Assembly (NCBI GenBank): GCA_051646185.1
Contig: JBOFCS010000020.1
Span: 1-14,381 of the forward strand
Direction: 5' to 3'
DNA length: 14,381 nt
DNA from: JBOFCS01 sp051646185
Lineage (GTDB): Bacteria > Actinomycetota > Actinomycetes > Mycobacteriales > Mycobacteriaceae
The notes under the pieces are model-generated. The model was not told the origin of the DNA and did no database searches. It saw only the letters and a list, made by a program, of their open reading frames with translations. Within the stretch, counting starts at the first letter, position 1. Each line of letters opens with the position of its first letter. Both the position numbers and the translations under genes were made by a program. This document shows positions 8,368-14,381 of the stretch, in pieces.

Positions 8368-8432
8368 GGTAATCTCCTGATCACTGATGTTTGCGGGAAA
8401 ATTAGTGTGTATCCGGTATCTGAAAGCACACC

Positions 8433-8467
8433 TCGGCGCAGCCATCGCAAACCACAGCAGGCGCCGA
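8433..8467 (-). promoter_or_regulatory. GC-rich stem-loop upstream of rpsO (possible S15 leader element)
   Basis: TCGGCGC (8433-8439) pairs with GCGCCGA (8461-8467) across a 21-base interval in the ribF-rpsO spacer, ending about 65 bases before the rpsO GTG. It has no T-tract, so it is unlikely to be an ordinary terminator. S15 represses its own mRNA through varied leader structures in several phyla; this is only a candidate for such an element. Confidence 0.3.
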
Positions 8468-8490
8468 CAGGACAGTCTACCAGCACACCG

Positions 8491-9462
8491 TCAGTCAGTA
8501 AGAATCGAACGAGTAACGTCGATGTCTTTTCCTATAGCAACGATGAGATCGTCTACTGAATGGAACTTTTCCATCCCCCGCAGCCGCTCAACAAAATCCA
8601 CTGCAACATGCTGGCCATACAAATCTGCTGAAGCGTCAAGAACAAAAGCCTCCACAGTTCTGGTGCGACCAGAAAAGGTTGGGTTAGACCCCACCGAAAC
8701 CGCAGCTTGATACCGGCGACCTGGGGTAACCGTTCCCATCGTCGGACCATGGCCAAGTACCGTGAACCACGCTGCATACACCCCATCAGCAGGAATCGCG
8801 GCATGCATAGGTGCGGCAACATTTGCCGTGGGATATCCCAGTTCACGACCTCGGCCGTCACCACGGACCACAACTCCCTCCACCCGATGCGGTCTGCCTA
8901 ATGCTTCGGTAGTTGCCTGCATATCTCCGGCATCAACACAAGACCGGATATACGTTGAAGAAAAAGTTACCGAGTGCTCCGCCGTATGTTCTGAGACCAG
9001 GTCTACCCCATCAACGCCAAAGCCAAAACGTTCCCCCGCCTTACGCAAGTGCTCAACGTTGCCCGCAGCCTTTTTACCAAAAGTAAAGTTTTGACCAACA
9101 ATAACCTCGGCAACATGTAGCCGCTCGACCAGAATTTCGTGGATATAACGATCTGGCGTTAACTTCATAAAATCGGTGGTGAAAGGCATTACTAAGAACA
9201 CATCGATACCCAGCTCTTCGGCTAACTCAGCACGCCGAGTCAAGGTTGTCAGCTGAGCGGGGTGACTACCAGGGAAAACAACTTCCATGGGATGTGGGTC
9301 AAAAGTCATTAAAACACTGACCAAGCCCTTAGTCTTTGCATACTCCACTGCCCGGGCAATAAGCTGGGCATGCCCTCGATGTACCCCATCAAAGACTCCT
9401 ATCGTGACCACACAGCGCCCCCAGTCTGCTGGTACCTCCTCAAGTCCGCGCCATCTCTGCAC
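8491..9462 (-). CDS. ribF: Bifunctional riboflavin kinase / FMN adenylyltransferase (FAD synthetase)
   Basis: Converts riboflavin to FMN and FMN to FAD using ATP; cytoplasmic. It has 323 residues. The N-terminal nucleotidyltransferase domain has GVFDGVHRGH at 22-31, GQNFTFGK at 123-130 and FSSTYIR at 167-173. The C-terminal flavokinase domain has RGDGRGRELGYPTAN (200-214, with PTAN binding nucleotide and Mg), NPTF at 260-263 and E271 in RTVEAF as the probable catalytic base. The start is GTG at 9462; an in-frame TAG lies 12 bases upstream. There is no good Shine-Dalgarno, but a TAGGCT element ends seven bases upstream of the GTG, suggesting a leaderless mRNA. Divergent from the metalloregulator gene and 123 bp before rpsO. 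Confidence 0.96.
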   Translation of the reverse strand: MQRWRGLEEVPADWGRCVVTIGVFDGVHRGHAQLIARAVEYAKTKGLVSVLMTFDPHPMEVVFPGSHPAQLTTLTRRAELAEELGIDVFLVMPFTTDFMKLTPDRYIHEILVERLHVAEVIVGQNFTFGKKAAGNVEHLRKAGERFGFGVDGVDLVSEHTAEHSVTFSSTYIRSCVDAGDMQATTEALGRPHRVEGVVVRGDGRGRELGYPTANVAAPMHAAIPADGVYAAWFTVLGHGPTMGTVTPGRRYQAAVSVGSNPTFSGRTRTVEAFVLDASADLYGQHVAVDFVERLRGMEKFHSVDDLIVAIGKDIDVTRSILTD

Positions 9463-9468
9463 AATGCA

Positions 9469-9474
9469 AGCCTA
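9469..9474 (-). promoter_or_regulatory. Candidate -10 element of ribF
   Basis: The minus-strand hexamer is TAGGCT (TAnnnT class), six bases before the GTG start. No clear -35 element is visible. The spacing predicts transcription starting at the start codon. Confidence 0.4.
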
Positions 9475-9591
9475 CGACTCCTCGTTAGCGCTACGCGTTA
9501 GGGATCACAAACTGTTCACTCACTAGACAGCCGGAAGACAAAATGGAGTACCTTATCGCCTACAAGCCTCACCGACAAAAATGTTATTGCC

Positions 9592-9597
9592 TAAGCT
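9592..9597 (+). promoter_or_regulatory. Candidate -10 element of the MntR-family gene
   Basis: TAAGCT (TAnnnT class) is followed by seven bases and then the GTG at 9605. No Shine-Dalgarno is seen before any possible start, which favours a leaderless transcript from here, but the -35 region is poor. Confidence 0.35.
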
Positions 9598-9604
9598 TGT
9601 CACT

Positions 9605-10354
9605 GTGGCCCACACATCCGATTCTCATTCACTCACCCAATCCCCGAGCCCTGACACCATGGGGCTCACCACGGTGGCGCAGGATTATTTGAAAGTCATT
9701 TGGACTGCTCAAGAATGGTCCCATGAAAAAGTGAGCACCAAAATGCTTGCTGAACGCATAGGAGTTTCGGCCTCAACAGCTTCAGAGGCCATTAAAAAAC
9801 TTGCCGATCAAGGACTTGTTGATCACGCCCGATATGGGTCAATAGCATTAACCGAACGGGGCCGTGATTTAGCTGTACACATGGTCCGAAGACACCGATT
9901 ACTGGAAACCTTCCTCGTCAACGAACTTGGCTACGGTTGGGATGAAGTTCACGATGAAGCAGAAATTTTAGAACATGCGGTGAGCGAAAGTTTCTTGACT
10001 CGAATTGACAGAAAACTTGGGCACCCACAACGCGATCCCCATGGTGATCCGATCCCTTCGGTGGATGGCCAAGTTCGAACCCCCCCTGCGTTACCACTTA
10101 GTGATTTTGCTAATGGACAAAGCGGAAAGGTCGCTCGCATTTCTGATGCTGACCCGGAAATGCTGCGGTATTTCGACTCGGTAGGAATTGCCCTGGATAC
10201 GCTGATCACTGTTATTGAACGACGGGATTTTGTTGGTACTATTTCCATCCGCCTTGATACTACTCGCGAAACTCTAATCGACCTAGGAAATATTGCTGCA
10301 CAATCAGTTTGGCTCATTAATGATGATGCCACTACTGAAGGGTCGCAGGCCTAA
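9605..10354 (+). CDS. mntR: DtxR/MntR-family metal-dependent repressor, predicted Mn-responsive
   Basis: About 249 residues from GTG 9605. The frame also allows ATG 9581 (257 residues) and ATG 9659 (231 residues, closest to the family N-terminus). Order of parts: winged HTH (TKMLAERIGVSASTASEAIKKL), dimerisation and metal-binding helices, a Pro-rich linker and a C-terminal SH3-like FeoA-type domain. Numbered from ATG 9581, the ligands are H105, E109, H124, E131 and H132, matching DtxR H79, E83, H98, E105 and H106. Where DtxR uses M10 and C102, this protein has D35 and E128, the pattern of Mn-responsive MntR. It is the positional counterpart of M. tuberculosis Rv2788 (first called SirR, later MntR), from memory. 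It is divergent from ribF and its 3' end overlaps truB by 23 bp. Targets are not visible in the window. Confidence 0.9.
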   Translation: MAHTSDSHSLTQSPSPDTMGLTTVAQDYLKVIWTAQEWSHEKVSTKMLAERIGVSASTASEAIKKLADQGLVDHARYGSIALTERGRDLAVHMVRRHRLLETFLVNELGYGWDEVHDEAEILEHAVSESFLTRIDRKLGHPQRDPHGDPIPSVDGQVRTPPALPLSDFANGQSGKVARISDADPEMLRYFDSVGIALDTLITVIERRDFVGTISIRLDTTRETLIDLGNIAAQSVWLINDDATTEGSQA

Positions 10355-11246
10355 CCACCATTACCGAACTTGCTCGTCGCCCTTTTTCCTGCAATAACGC
10401 AATAGCACGCCCCCGTGGGTCAATAGCTGCATAGACACCATCCATTCCCACCGGGTCCAACCACCGACCTTGACTAATGGACTCGGCTTCGTCATCACTA
10501 ATAGCCCGGTGCGCAAACGCAGTTTTTGCAGCATCATCAATACCAAGACTGACCAATGGGTTATCTGCAAGTAGCTCAAGGGTTCTGGCATGTTCTAGGG
10601 CGAATGGTCCCACTCGGGTTCGTCGCAATGCCGTGAGGTGACCTCCTACCTCAAGGGCAATCCCGAGGTCTCTGGCTAAAGCTCGAATATAGGTACCCGA
10701 AGAACAATCAACCTCAACATCAATATCAATTGTGTCTACACCACGGCGAATATCAAGTATCTCAAACCGGCTTACCGTGACCCGCCTCGACGGAATCTCC
10801 ACATCCACCCCAGCTCGAATGAGCTTGTGGGCGCGTTGACCATCCACCTTAATAGCACTCACACTTGACGGTACTTGATCAATTTCTCCTGTGAGAAGAG
10901 AGATTTCATGCACAATGACATCATTGGCAACTGCTCCTGTGGAAGATATCCGACTGACCTCTCCCTCAGCATCATCGGTAGTGGTAGCTACTCCCAAACG
11001 AATTGTTGCGCTATAGGATTTGGTTGTTAACGCAAGAAGACCAAGCATCTTGGTAGCTCGTTCAATACCAAGGACAAGCACCCCTGTAGCCATGGGGTCA
11101 AGGGTTCCAGCATGTCCAACTTTACGAGTGTTAAAAAGTTTCCGCACTCTCGAAACAACATCGTGACTGGTCATCCCTGAAGGCTTATCCACAATAAGCA
11201 ATCCAGCCCCGTCGAGCCCTGATGAAGGTTTTACCTGTGCGGTCAC
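10332..11246 (-). CDS. truB: tRNA pseudouridine(55) synthase
   Basis: Converts U55 in the T-loop of tRNAs to pseudouridine. It has 304 residues (mycobacterial TruB about 298). The catalytic motif GHAGTLDPMATGVL has the nucleophile at D50. LLIVDKPSGMTSHDVV is at 16-31, Y78 lies in TKSYSA, and SSGTYIRALARDLG and VGGHLTALRRTRVG follow. The C-terminal extension ending VMVVRPATLQ resembles that of mycobacterial TruB. The start is GTG at 11246 with no Shine-Dalgarno; a CACAAT element lies six bases upstream. The 3' end overlaps the convergent metalloregulator gene by 23 bp. It lies 66 bp downstream of the phosphopantetheinyl transferase gene on the same strand. Confidence 0.96.
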   Translation of the reverse strand: MTAQVKPSSGLDGAGLLIVDKPSGMTSHDVVSRVRKLFNTRKVGHAGTLDPMATGVLVLGIERATKMLGLLALTTKSYSATIRLGVATTTDDAEGEVSRISSTGAVANDVIVHEISLLTGEIDQVPSSVSAIKVDGQRAHKLIRAGVDVEIPSRRVTVSRFEILDIRRGVDTIDIDVEVDCSSGTYIRALARDLGIALEVGGHLTALRRTRVGPFALEHARTLELLADNPLVSLGIDDAAKTAFAHRAISDDEAESISQGRWLDPVGMDGVYAAIDPRGRAIALLQEKGRRASSVMVVRPATLQ

Positions 11247-11252
11247 ACAGCT

Positions 11253-11258
11253 ATTGTG
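11253..11258 (-). promoter_or_regulatory. Possible -10 element of truB
   Basis: The minus-strand hexamer is CACAAT (4 of 6 to TATAAT), six bases before the GTG start, the spacing seen for ribF, lrp and the phosphoesterase gene. Weak on its own. Confidence 0.25.
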
Positions 11259-11312
11259 CCAGTCTGCTCAATACGGGTAGGCACTGCACAAAAACTTGCT
11301 GGTCACTCATGA

Positions 11313-11993
11313 CTAATGAACAATTGCAGCAATGATAAGACCGCGGGTGACTAGCCAACGGCCATCAAAAGCGGCCAGCGGAGGACCATCAATGGTCTGC
11401 CCGCCCACTAGCAGCTCCGAGCGAAAGGTTCCGGAAAGACCCGTTAGATCAGTGTCAAAAGTAATCTGAGCATCTTCAAAGCCAAGCCAACGCTCGGTAA
11501 GCGGAAACCAGGCTTTATATGTTGCTTCTTTGGCGCAGAAAAGCAGACGATCCCAATGCACCGTATTAGCGGAATCCTCCTGCTGGGAAATCCACTCGCG
11601 CTCTACTTCCAAACTCACCGAAGGTAACACTCCATCGGGCAATGCGTCATGTGGCTCAGCATCAATTCCCACTGCACGAGACTGCATCGCATACCCAAGC
11701 ACAGCGGCACGATAACCGGTGCAATGAGTTAAACTTCCCACTATCCCCCTCGGGAAAATTGGCACTCCCTTTTCTCCACGCAACACTGGTTCAGGTTCAA
11801 TTCCAAGTTTAGTCATAGCAATTCGAGCGCAGTATCGAGTAGAAATAAATTCTTTTTGCCGTTTTTCTACCGCCTTGGAAACAAGAGACTCTTCCTGAGG
11901 GAAGGCACGCAGACCAGGTGGATCACTGAATAACTCAGCAGCAACAATGCCCTTCGGTAAAATCTGCTGTATCAGTGGTATATCCGCAGTCAC
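11313..11993 (-). CDS. pptT: 4'-phosphopantetheinyl transferase (PptT/Sfp type)
   Basis: Transfers 4'-phosphopantetheine from CoA to a serine of carrier proteins; in this order the targets are the type I fatty acid synthase and the mycolate polyketide synthase Pks13 (family knowledge). It has 226 residues. VLRGEKGVPIFPRGIVGSLTHC is at 70-91, VGIDAEPHDALPDGVL at 108-123 with Mg ligands D111 and E113, and FCAKEATYKAWFPLT at 152-166 with K155, E156 and K160. STRYCARIAMTKLG is at 51-64. The GTG start is preceded by AGGAGG seven bases upstream. The start codon overlaps the phosphoesterase stop as GTGA (4 bases), so the two genes are very probably translationally coupled. Confidence 0.95.
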   Translation of the reverse strand: MTADIPLIQQILPKGIVAAELFSDPPGLRAFPQEESLVSKAVEKRQKEFISTRYCARIAMTKLGIEPEPVLRGEKGVPIFPRGIVGSLTHCTGYRAAVLGYAMQSRAVGIDAEPHDALPDGVLPSVSLEVEREWISQQEDSANTVHWDRLLFCAKEATYKAWFPLTERWLGFEDAQITFDTDLTGLSGTFRSELLVGGQTIDGPPLAAFDGRWLVTRGLIIAAIVH

Positions 11994-12928
11994 CGACCCG
12001 CCTCCTTTAGCTTAGCCAGACGCTTCTCCGCCTCTGCTTCCAGTTCTGGCGATATCTTAAAATGGCCGCCCCATTTATTCAGAGTCCCCTCCGGGTACTC
12101 GGGAACCGGAAGTATTTGTCGCAATAGCTGTTCCGGTAACCCGCGCCGCTTCCATTCTCGGGGATAGCCAACCGATACTTCTTCAAACCTCACACCGTCA
12201 TACCATGTGGTTCTAGGAATATGCAGGTGCCCGTACACCGAACATACGGCGTTGTAACGGGTATGCCAATCCGCAGTTTCAACTGTCCCACACCATAGAG
12301 AAAACTCTGGGTAAAAAAGTACCTCGGTCGGTTGACGGACTAAGGGAAAATGATTGATGAGAATAGTTTTAGTACCAGACTCAAGCGCTTCCAAACGTTT
12401 CTGGGTCACCTGCAACCGAGCCCGACACCAGGCTTCGCGGGTGGCATAAGGTTCACTGGACAATAAAAACTCATCGCTAGCTACAACGTTGCGTTCCCGA
12501 GCAATAGCTAAACCCTCGGCTTTGCTATTGGCACCAGTGGGCAAAAAAGTGTAGTCATACAACAAAAACATCGGCACCACAGTAACCGGATCTTGGCCCT
12601 CTGATTCCCATACCGGATAAGGGTGTTCAGGAGTGATAATGCCAAGCTCATCGCACATATTTACCAGGTAGTCGTAGCGAGCTTGTCCAAACATTTGCAC
12701 TGGGTCTTTCACAGTAGTCCAAAGTTCGTGGTTACCGGGAACCCATATTACCTTGGCGAATCTGTCACGCATAAGTTCCAATGCCCAGCGAATGTCATCG
12801 GTTTTTTCTGACACATCTCCCGCTAAAATCAGCCAATCGTCTTTCGACTGCGGATAGATGCTTTCGGTAATAGGTTTATTACCGTTATGCCCAACATGAA
12901 TATCACTGACTGCCCATAAAGTTGCCAC
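11990..12928 (-). CDS. pptH: Calcineurin-like metallophosphoesterase, probable phosphopantetheinyl hydrolase (PptH type)
   Basis: 312 residues with all five metal-binding blocks of the calcineurin-like fold: DIHVGH at 9-14, GDVSE at 37-41, GNHELW near 65-70, NHFPL (middle) and GHLH (C-terminal third). The M. tuberculosis gene in this position, Rv2795c (about 324 residues), encodes PptH, which removes phosphopantetheine from carrier proteins and so opposes PptT (literature, from memory). Shared position, length and the 4-base overlap with the transferase gene support the same role here. The start is GTG at 12928 with no Shine-Dalgarno; TAGTCT ends seven bases upstream of it, so the mRNA may be leaderless. 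It is the first gene of a pptH-pptT-truB transcription unit. Family membership is secure; the specific substrate is inferred. Confidence 0.88.
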   Translation of the reverse strand: MATLWAVSDIHVGHNGNKPITESIYPQSKDDWLILAGDVSEKTDDIRWALELMRDRFAKVIWVPGNHELWTTVKDPVQMFGQARYDYLVNMCDELGIITPEHPYPVWESEGQDPVTVVPMFLLYDYTFLPTGANSKAEGLAIARERNVVASDEFLLSSEPYATREAWCRARLQVTQKRLEALESGTKTILINHFPLVRQPTEVLFYPEFSLWCGTVETADWHTRYNAVCSVYGHLHIPRTTWYDGVRFEEVSVGYPREWKRRGLPEQLLRQILPVPEYPEGTLNKWGGHFKISPELEAEAEKRLAKLKEAGR

Positions 12929-13494
12929 AAGCTAAGACTACCGACACCCAGTCCGGCGGTGGTAAGGATAGTGCCCATCTAAGACATGGCTCGACACCAG
13001 TTCGGGTAGCAGGAATTACGGTTTCCAGCTTCCACCTAAAGTATCTTTGCAGCTTGTTTTCTGAATCAGAAATTCTCTCAGTTGTAGGTCATGCTCAGCA
13101 ATCTGACTACTAATTTGTGAGGTCACCTGAGATGTTGGTATTACACCAAACCATATTGAGAGAGGTCCACGAGACTGATCCTGGTATTTGGAGCTAGTTC
13201 TGGGTAACCAATCTTGTCATAGGCACTCGGGACAGTACGACCTTCAAGGGCGAAGAGACTAATCCCCTTTGCCGGAGTTTTGGGCCACCAACTTCCATAA
13301 CGGAAGAGCCGGAATGGATAAGCCTAATTGAGACGAGCACCATGAGTACAATAAGAATGGGCATAACAATAAGGCAGTGATCTTACCATTCTGATGGAAA
13401 TTTAATGAATATTCATATGCGTTGACATCCCTATCTGTGAAGAAACTTGTAGGTATCAATCCGCCTAGATCAGGCTATCCCTCACCAGCCGAGC
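12929..13494. other. 566-bp gap without an intact gene; contains broken-gene traces
   Basis: No frame of convincing length covers this stretch, and no tRNA, CRISPR array or long repeat is seen. On the minus strand three short frames follow each other. The first is 13259-13459 (66 residues, TTG start). The second is 13194-13364 (56 residues beginning MPILIVLMVLVSIRLIHSG, a likely membrane helix). The third is an open stretch at 13141-13323 that has no start of its own and ends ISLVDLSQYGLV. Read together they could be one small membrane protein broken by two frameshifts, but none has a ribosome binding site and the family is not recognised. A perfect 12-bp palindrome, ATGAATATTCAT, is at 13405-13416. 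The part from 12941 to 13140 shows nothing I can name. Confidence 0.4.
12935..12940 (-). promoter_or_regulatory. Candidate -10 element of the pptH-pptT-truB unit
   Basis: The minus-strand hexamer is TAGTCT (TAnnnT class), separated by six bases from the GTG start of the phosphoesterase gene. No convincing -35 hexamer. Confidence 0.4.
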
Positions 13495-14379
13495 CTAGAT
13501 TTTCCAGACAGCAGCATCGATGGGCGCCACCCTAAAGATCGAACTCGCTAAAGTAGTTAGCGGACCAGAATCACATAACCGAACCGACTGAATACCGGAA
13601 GAACTATCATTGTGACTTCCTAAAAGCACTGCACTGGAAGAACAGTGATGCGACTTTTCTTTTTGGTTTCCCGTATCAATCATTTGCAGCCCACCCTGAC
13701 GACGAGCATTCTCAATAGGGTCCCCACTGGGATAGGTTACCGTTATATCAACCGAGGAAGTACCTACATCATATACACCCTGAGCGGCACTCAATTCTAT
13801 TGTAGTGCCATCATTTTTTTGAACTTCTACGTTTTTAATCTCAATTTTTGGACCACTATCCGATTGCGCAGTTACGCTAGGTTGCAACTGCAAATACATA
13901 GGTGGATTACCAAAAAATGCATTGGGGATATAAGCAAAGATCCCCTCAACACTGTCGTGATTAGCAATTGGGCCTATGCATACACTGCCTTTCGCCCCAC
14001 CGGAAGTCGTTGCTAATAGGCTAGTTACCTCAGTGATACCTTGACAACTATCGGCAGCAGAAACTTCCTTGATTTCATTTCCTGTGCTGTATACCCCAAA
14101 CCGAAAATCATCCCATTGCAACGTTTTATCTTGCGAATCTATTTGTGATACATCAACCTTAGCGACAAGATAATCCCCCGACCACCGAGTATCAGTCACT
14201 CCAATAATCCAATCATGGAACCGGATATCACTACCTACATCAGTAAAAGCAACTCCAGAAATTACCTCAGCTGACTGCCACTGCGAGTCATTCCTCGAAC
14301 AACCACTGCCAACCATCACAGTTGTTGCTGTAATCCCAACAAGCAACAGTAACCTTATTTTTCTCATGTCACTACACAT
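13495..14379 (-). CDS. Secreted, probably lipid-anchored protein of unknown function
   Basis: 294 residues from ATG 14379, or 290 from ATG 14367; the second gives the more typical signal start MRKIRLLLL. The window ends two bases upstream, so the ribosome binding site cannot be judged. A basic tip and a hydrophobic stretch (about 9-25) lead to GSGC with the cysteine at 27. This resembles a lipoprotein signal, but position -3 is Gly instead of Leu/Val/Ile, so lipidation is likely, not certain. Residues about 45-165 (FHDWIIGVTDTRWSGDYLV, LQWDDFRFGVY, KGSVCIG, PPMYLQLQP) look like a beta-sandwich of the kind seen in DUF4352-like secreted proteins; this is a weak resemblance. The C-terminal half is rich in Ser and Gly and not recognised. 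Same strand as pptH but 566 bp away, so probably a separate unit. In M. tuberculosis a lipoprotein gene (lppV) also lies beside pptH, but I cannot claim homology. Confidence 0.75.
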   Translation of the reverse strand: MCSDMRKIRLLLLVGITATTVMVGSGCSRNDSQWQSAEVISGVAFTDVGSDIRFHDWIIGVTDTRWSGDYLVAKVDVSQIDSQDKTLQWDDFRFGVYSTGNEIKEVSAADSCQGITEVTSLLATTSGGAKGSVCIGPIANHDSVEGIFAYIPNAFFGNPPMYLQLQPSVTAQSDSGPKIEIKNVEVQKNDGTTIELSAAQGVYDVGTSSVDITVTYPSGDPIENARRQGGLQMIDTGNQKEKSHHCSSSAVLLGSHNDSSSGIQSVRLCDSGPLTTLASSIFRVAPIDAAVWKI

Positions 14380-14381
14380 CC

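Noticed and set aside
12950..13015. Possible tRNA, because of a GTTCGGG-like T-loop motif near 12999
   Set aside because: No matching acceptor stem, anticodon arm or D arm could be found around it.
12922..13113. A 63-codon plus-strand frame starting within pptH
   Set aside because: No ribosome binding site, no recognisable composition or motif, and it begins over the start of pptH on the other strand.
13422..13451. Plus-strand promoter suggested by a perfect TTGACA at 13422-13427
   Set aside because: No -10-like hexamer occurs 16-19 bp downstream, and no plus-strand gene follows.
1..14381. Insertion sequences, prophage genes, CRISPR arrays or integrase attachment sites
   Set aside because: No transposase or integrase motifs, no spaced direct repeats and no terminal inverted repeats were seen; the gene order is that of a conserved housekeeping block.

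Overview
The window is a gene-dense piece of an actinobacterial chromosome of moderate, somewhat AT-leaning base composition. Gene order and protein signatures point to the Mycobacteriales and most likely to Corynebacterium. The block lrp/aldR - ald - pepR - pnp - rpsO - ribF - mntR - truB - pptT - pptH follows, as I recall it, the Mycobacterium tuberculosis region Rv2779c to Rv2795c, with several genes found there missing here. I see no mobile element, CRISPR array, tRNA or rRNA. The genus is an inference from gene order and protein similarity.

Layout. 1-2162 (-): the first 720 codons of a large GH63/MGH1-like glucosidase, cut by the left edge. 2243-2797 (-): an Lrp/AsnC regulator divergent from ald (2896-4011, +), alanine dehydrogenase. 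The intergenic region between them carries repeated operator-like sites. 4037-8367 (-): an M16 zinc peptidase (pepR), polynucleotide phosphorylase (pnp) and ribosomal protein S15 (rpsO). Hairpins separate these genes, and pnp has a long leader with its own promoter candidate. 8491-9462 (-): bifunctional FAD synthetase ribF, divergent from a DtxR/MntR-family metalloregulator (9605-10354, +), which converges on and overlaps truB (10332-11246, -). 11313-12928 (-): a 4'-phosphopantetheinyl transferase (PptT type) joined by a 4-base overlap to a metallophosphoesterase of the PptH type. 12929-13494 holds no convincing intact gene but does contain traces of a broken one. 13495-14379 (-): a secreted, probably lipid-anchored protein of unknown function.

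How the genes work together. ald and its divergent Lrp regulator form an alanine-responsive module. rpsO and pnp are the classic pair linking translation and RNA decay. truB and ribF add tRNA modification and flavin synthesis. pptT and pptH carry out opposing reactions, loading and removing phosphopantetheine on the carrier proteins needed for fatty and mycolic acid synthesis. The metalloregulator has Mn-type ligands (Asp and Glu where DtxR has Met and Cys).

A recurring feature is that five genes without a good Shine-Dalgarno sequence have a TAnnnT-like -10 element ending 6-7 bases before the start codon. The genes with a clear Shine-Dalgarno (ald, pepR, rpsO, pptT, glucosidase) lack this. 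It suggests leaderless mRNAs for the promoter-proximal genes. Nothing in the window looks like a wholly new system. The most informative leads are the lrp/ald operator array, the leaderless-start pattern, the decayed gap and the unknown secreted protein.
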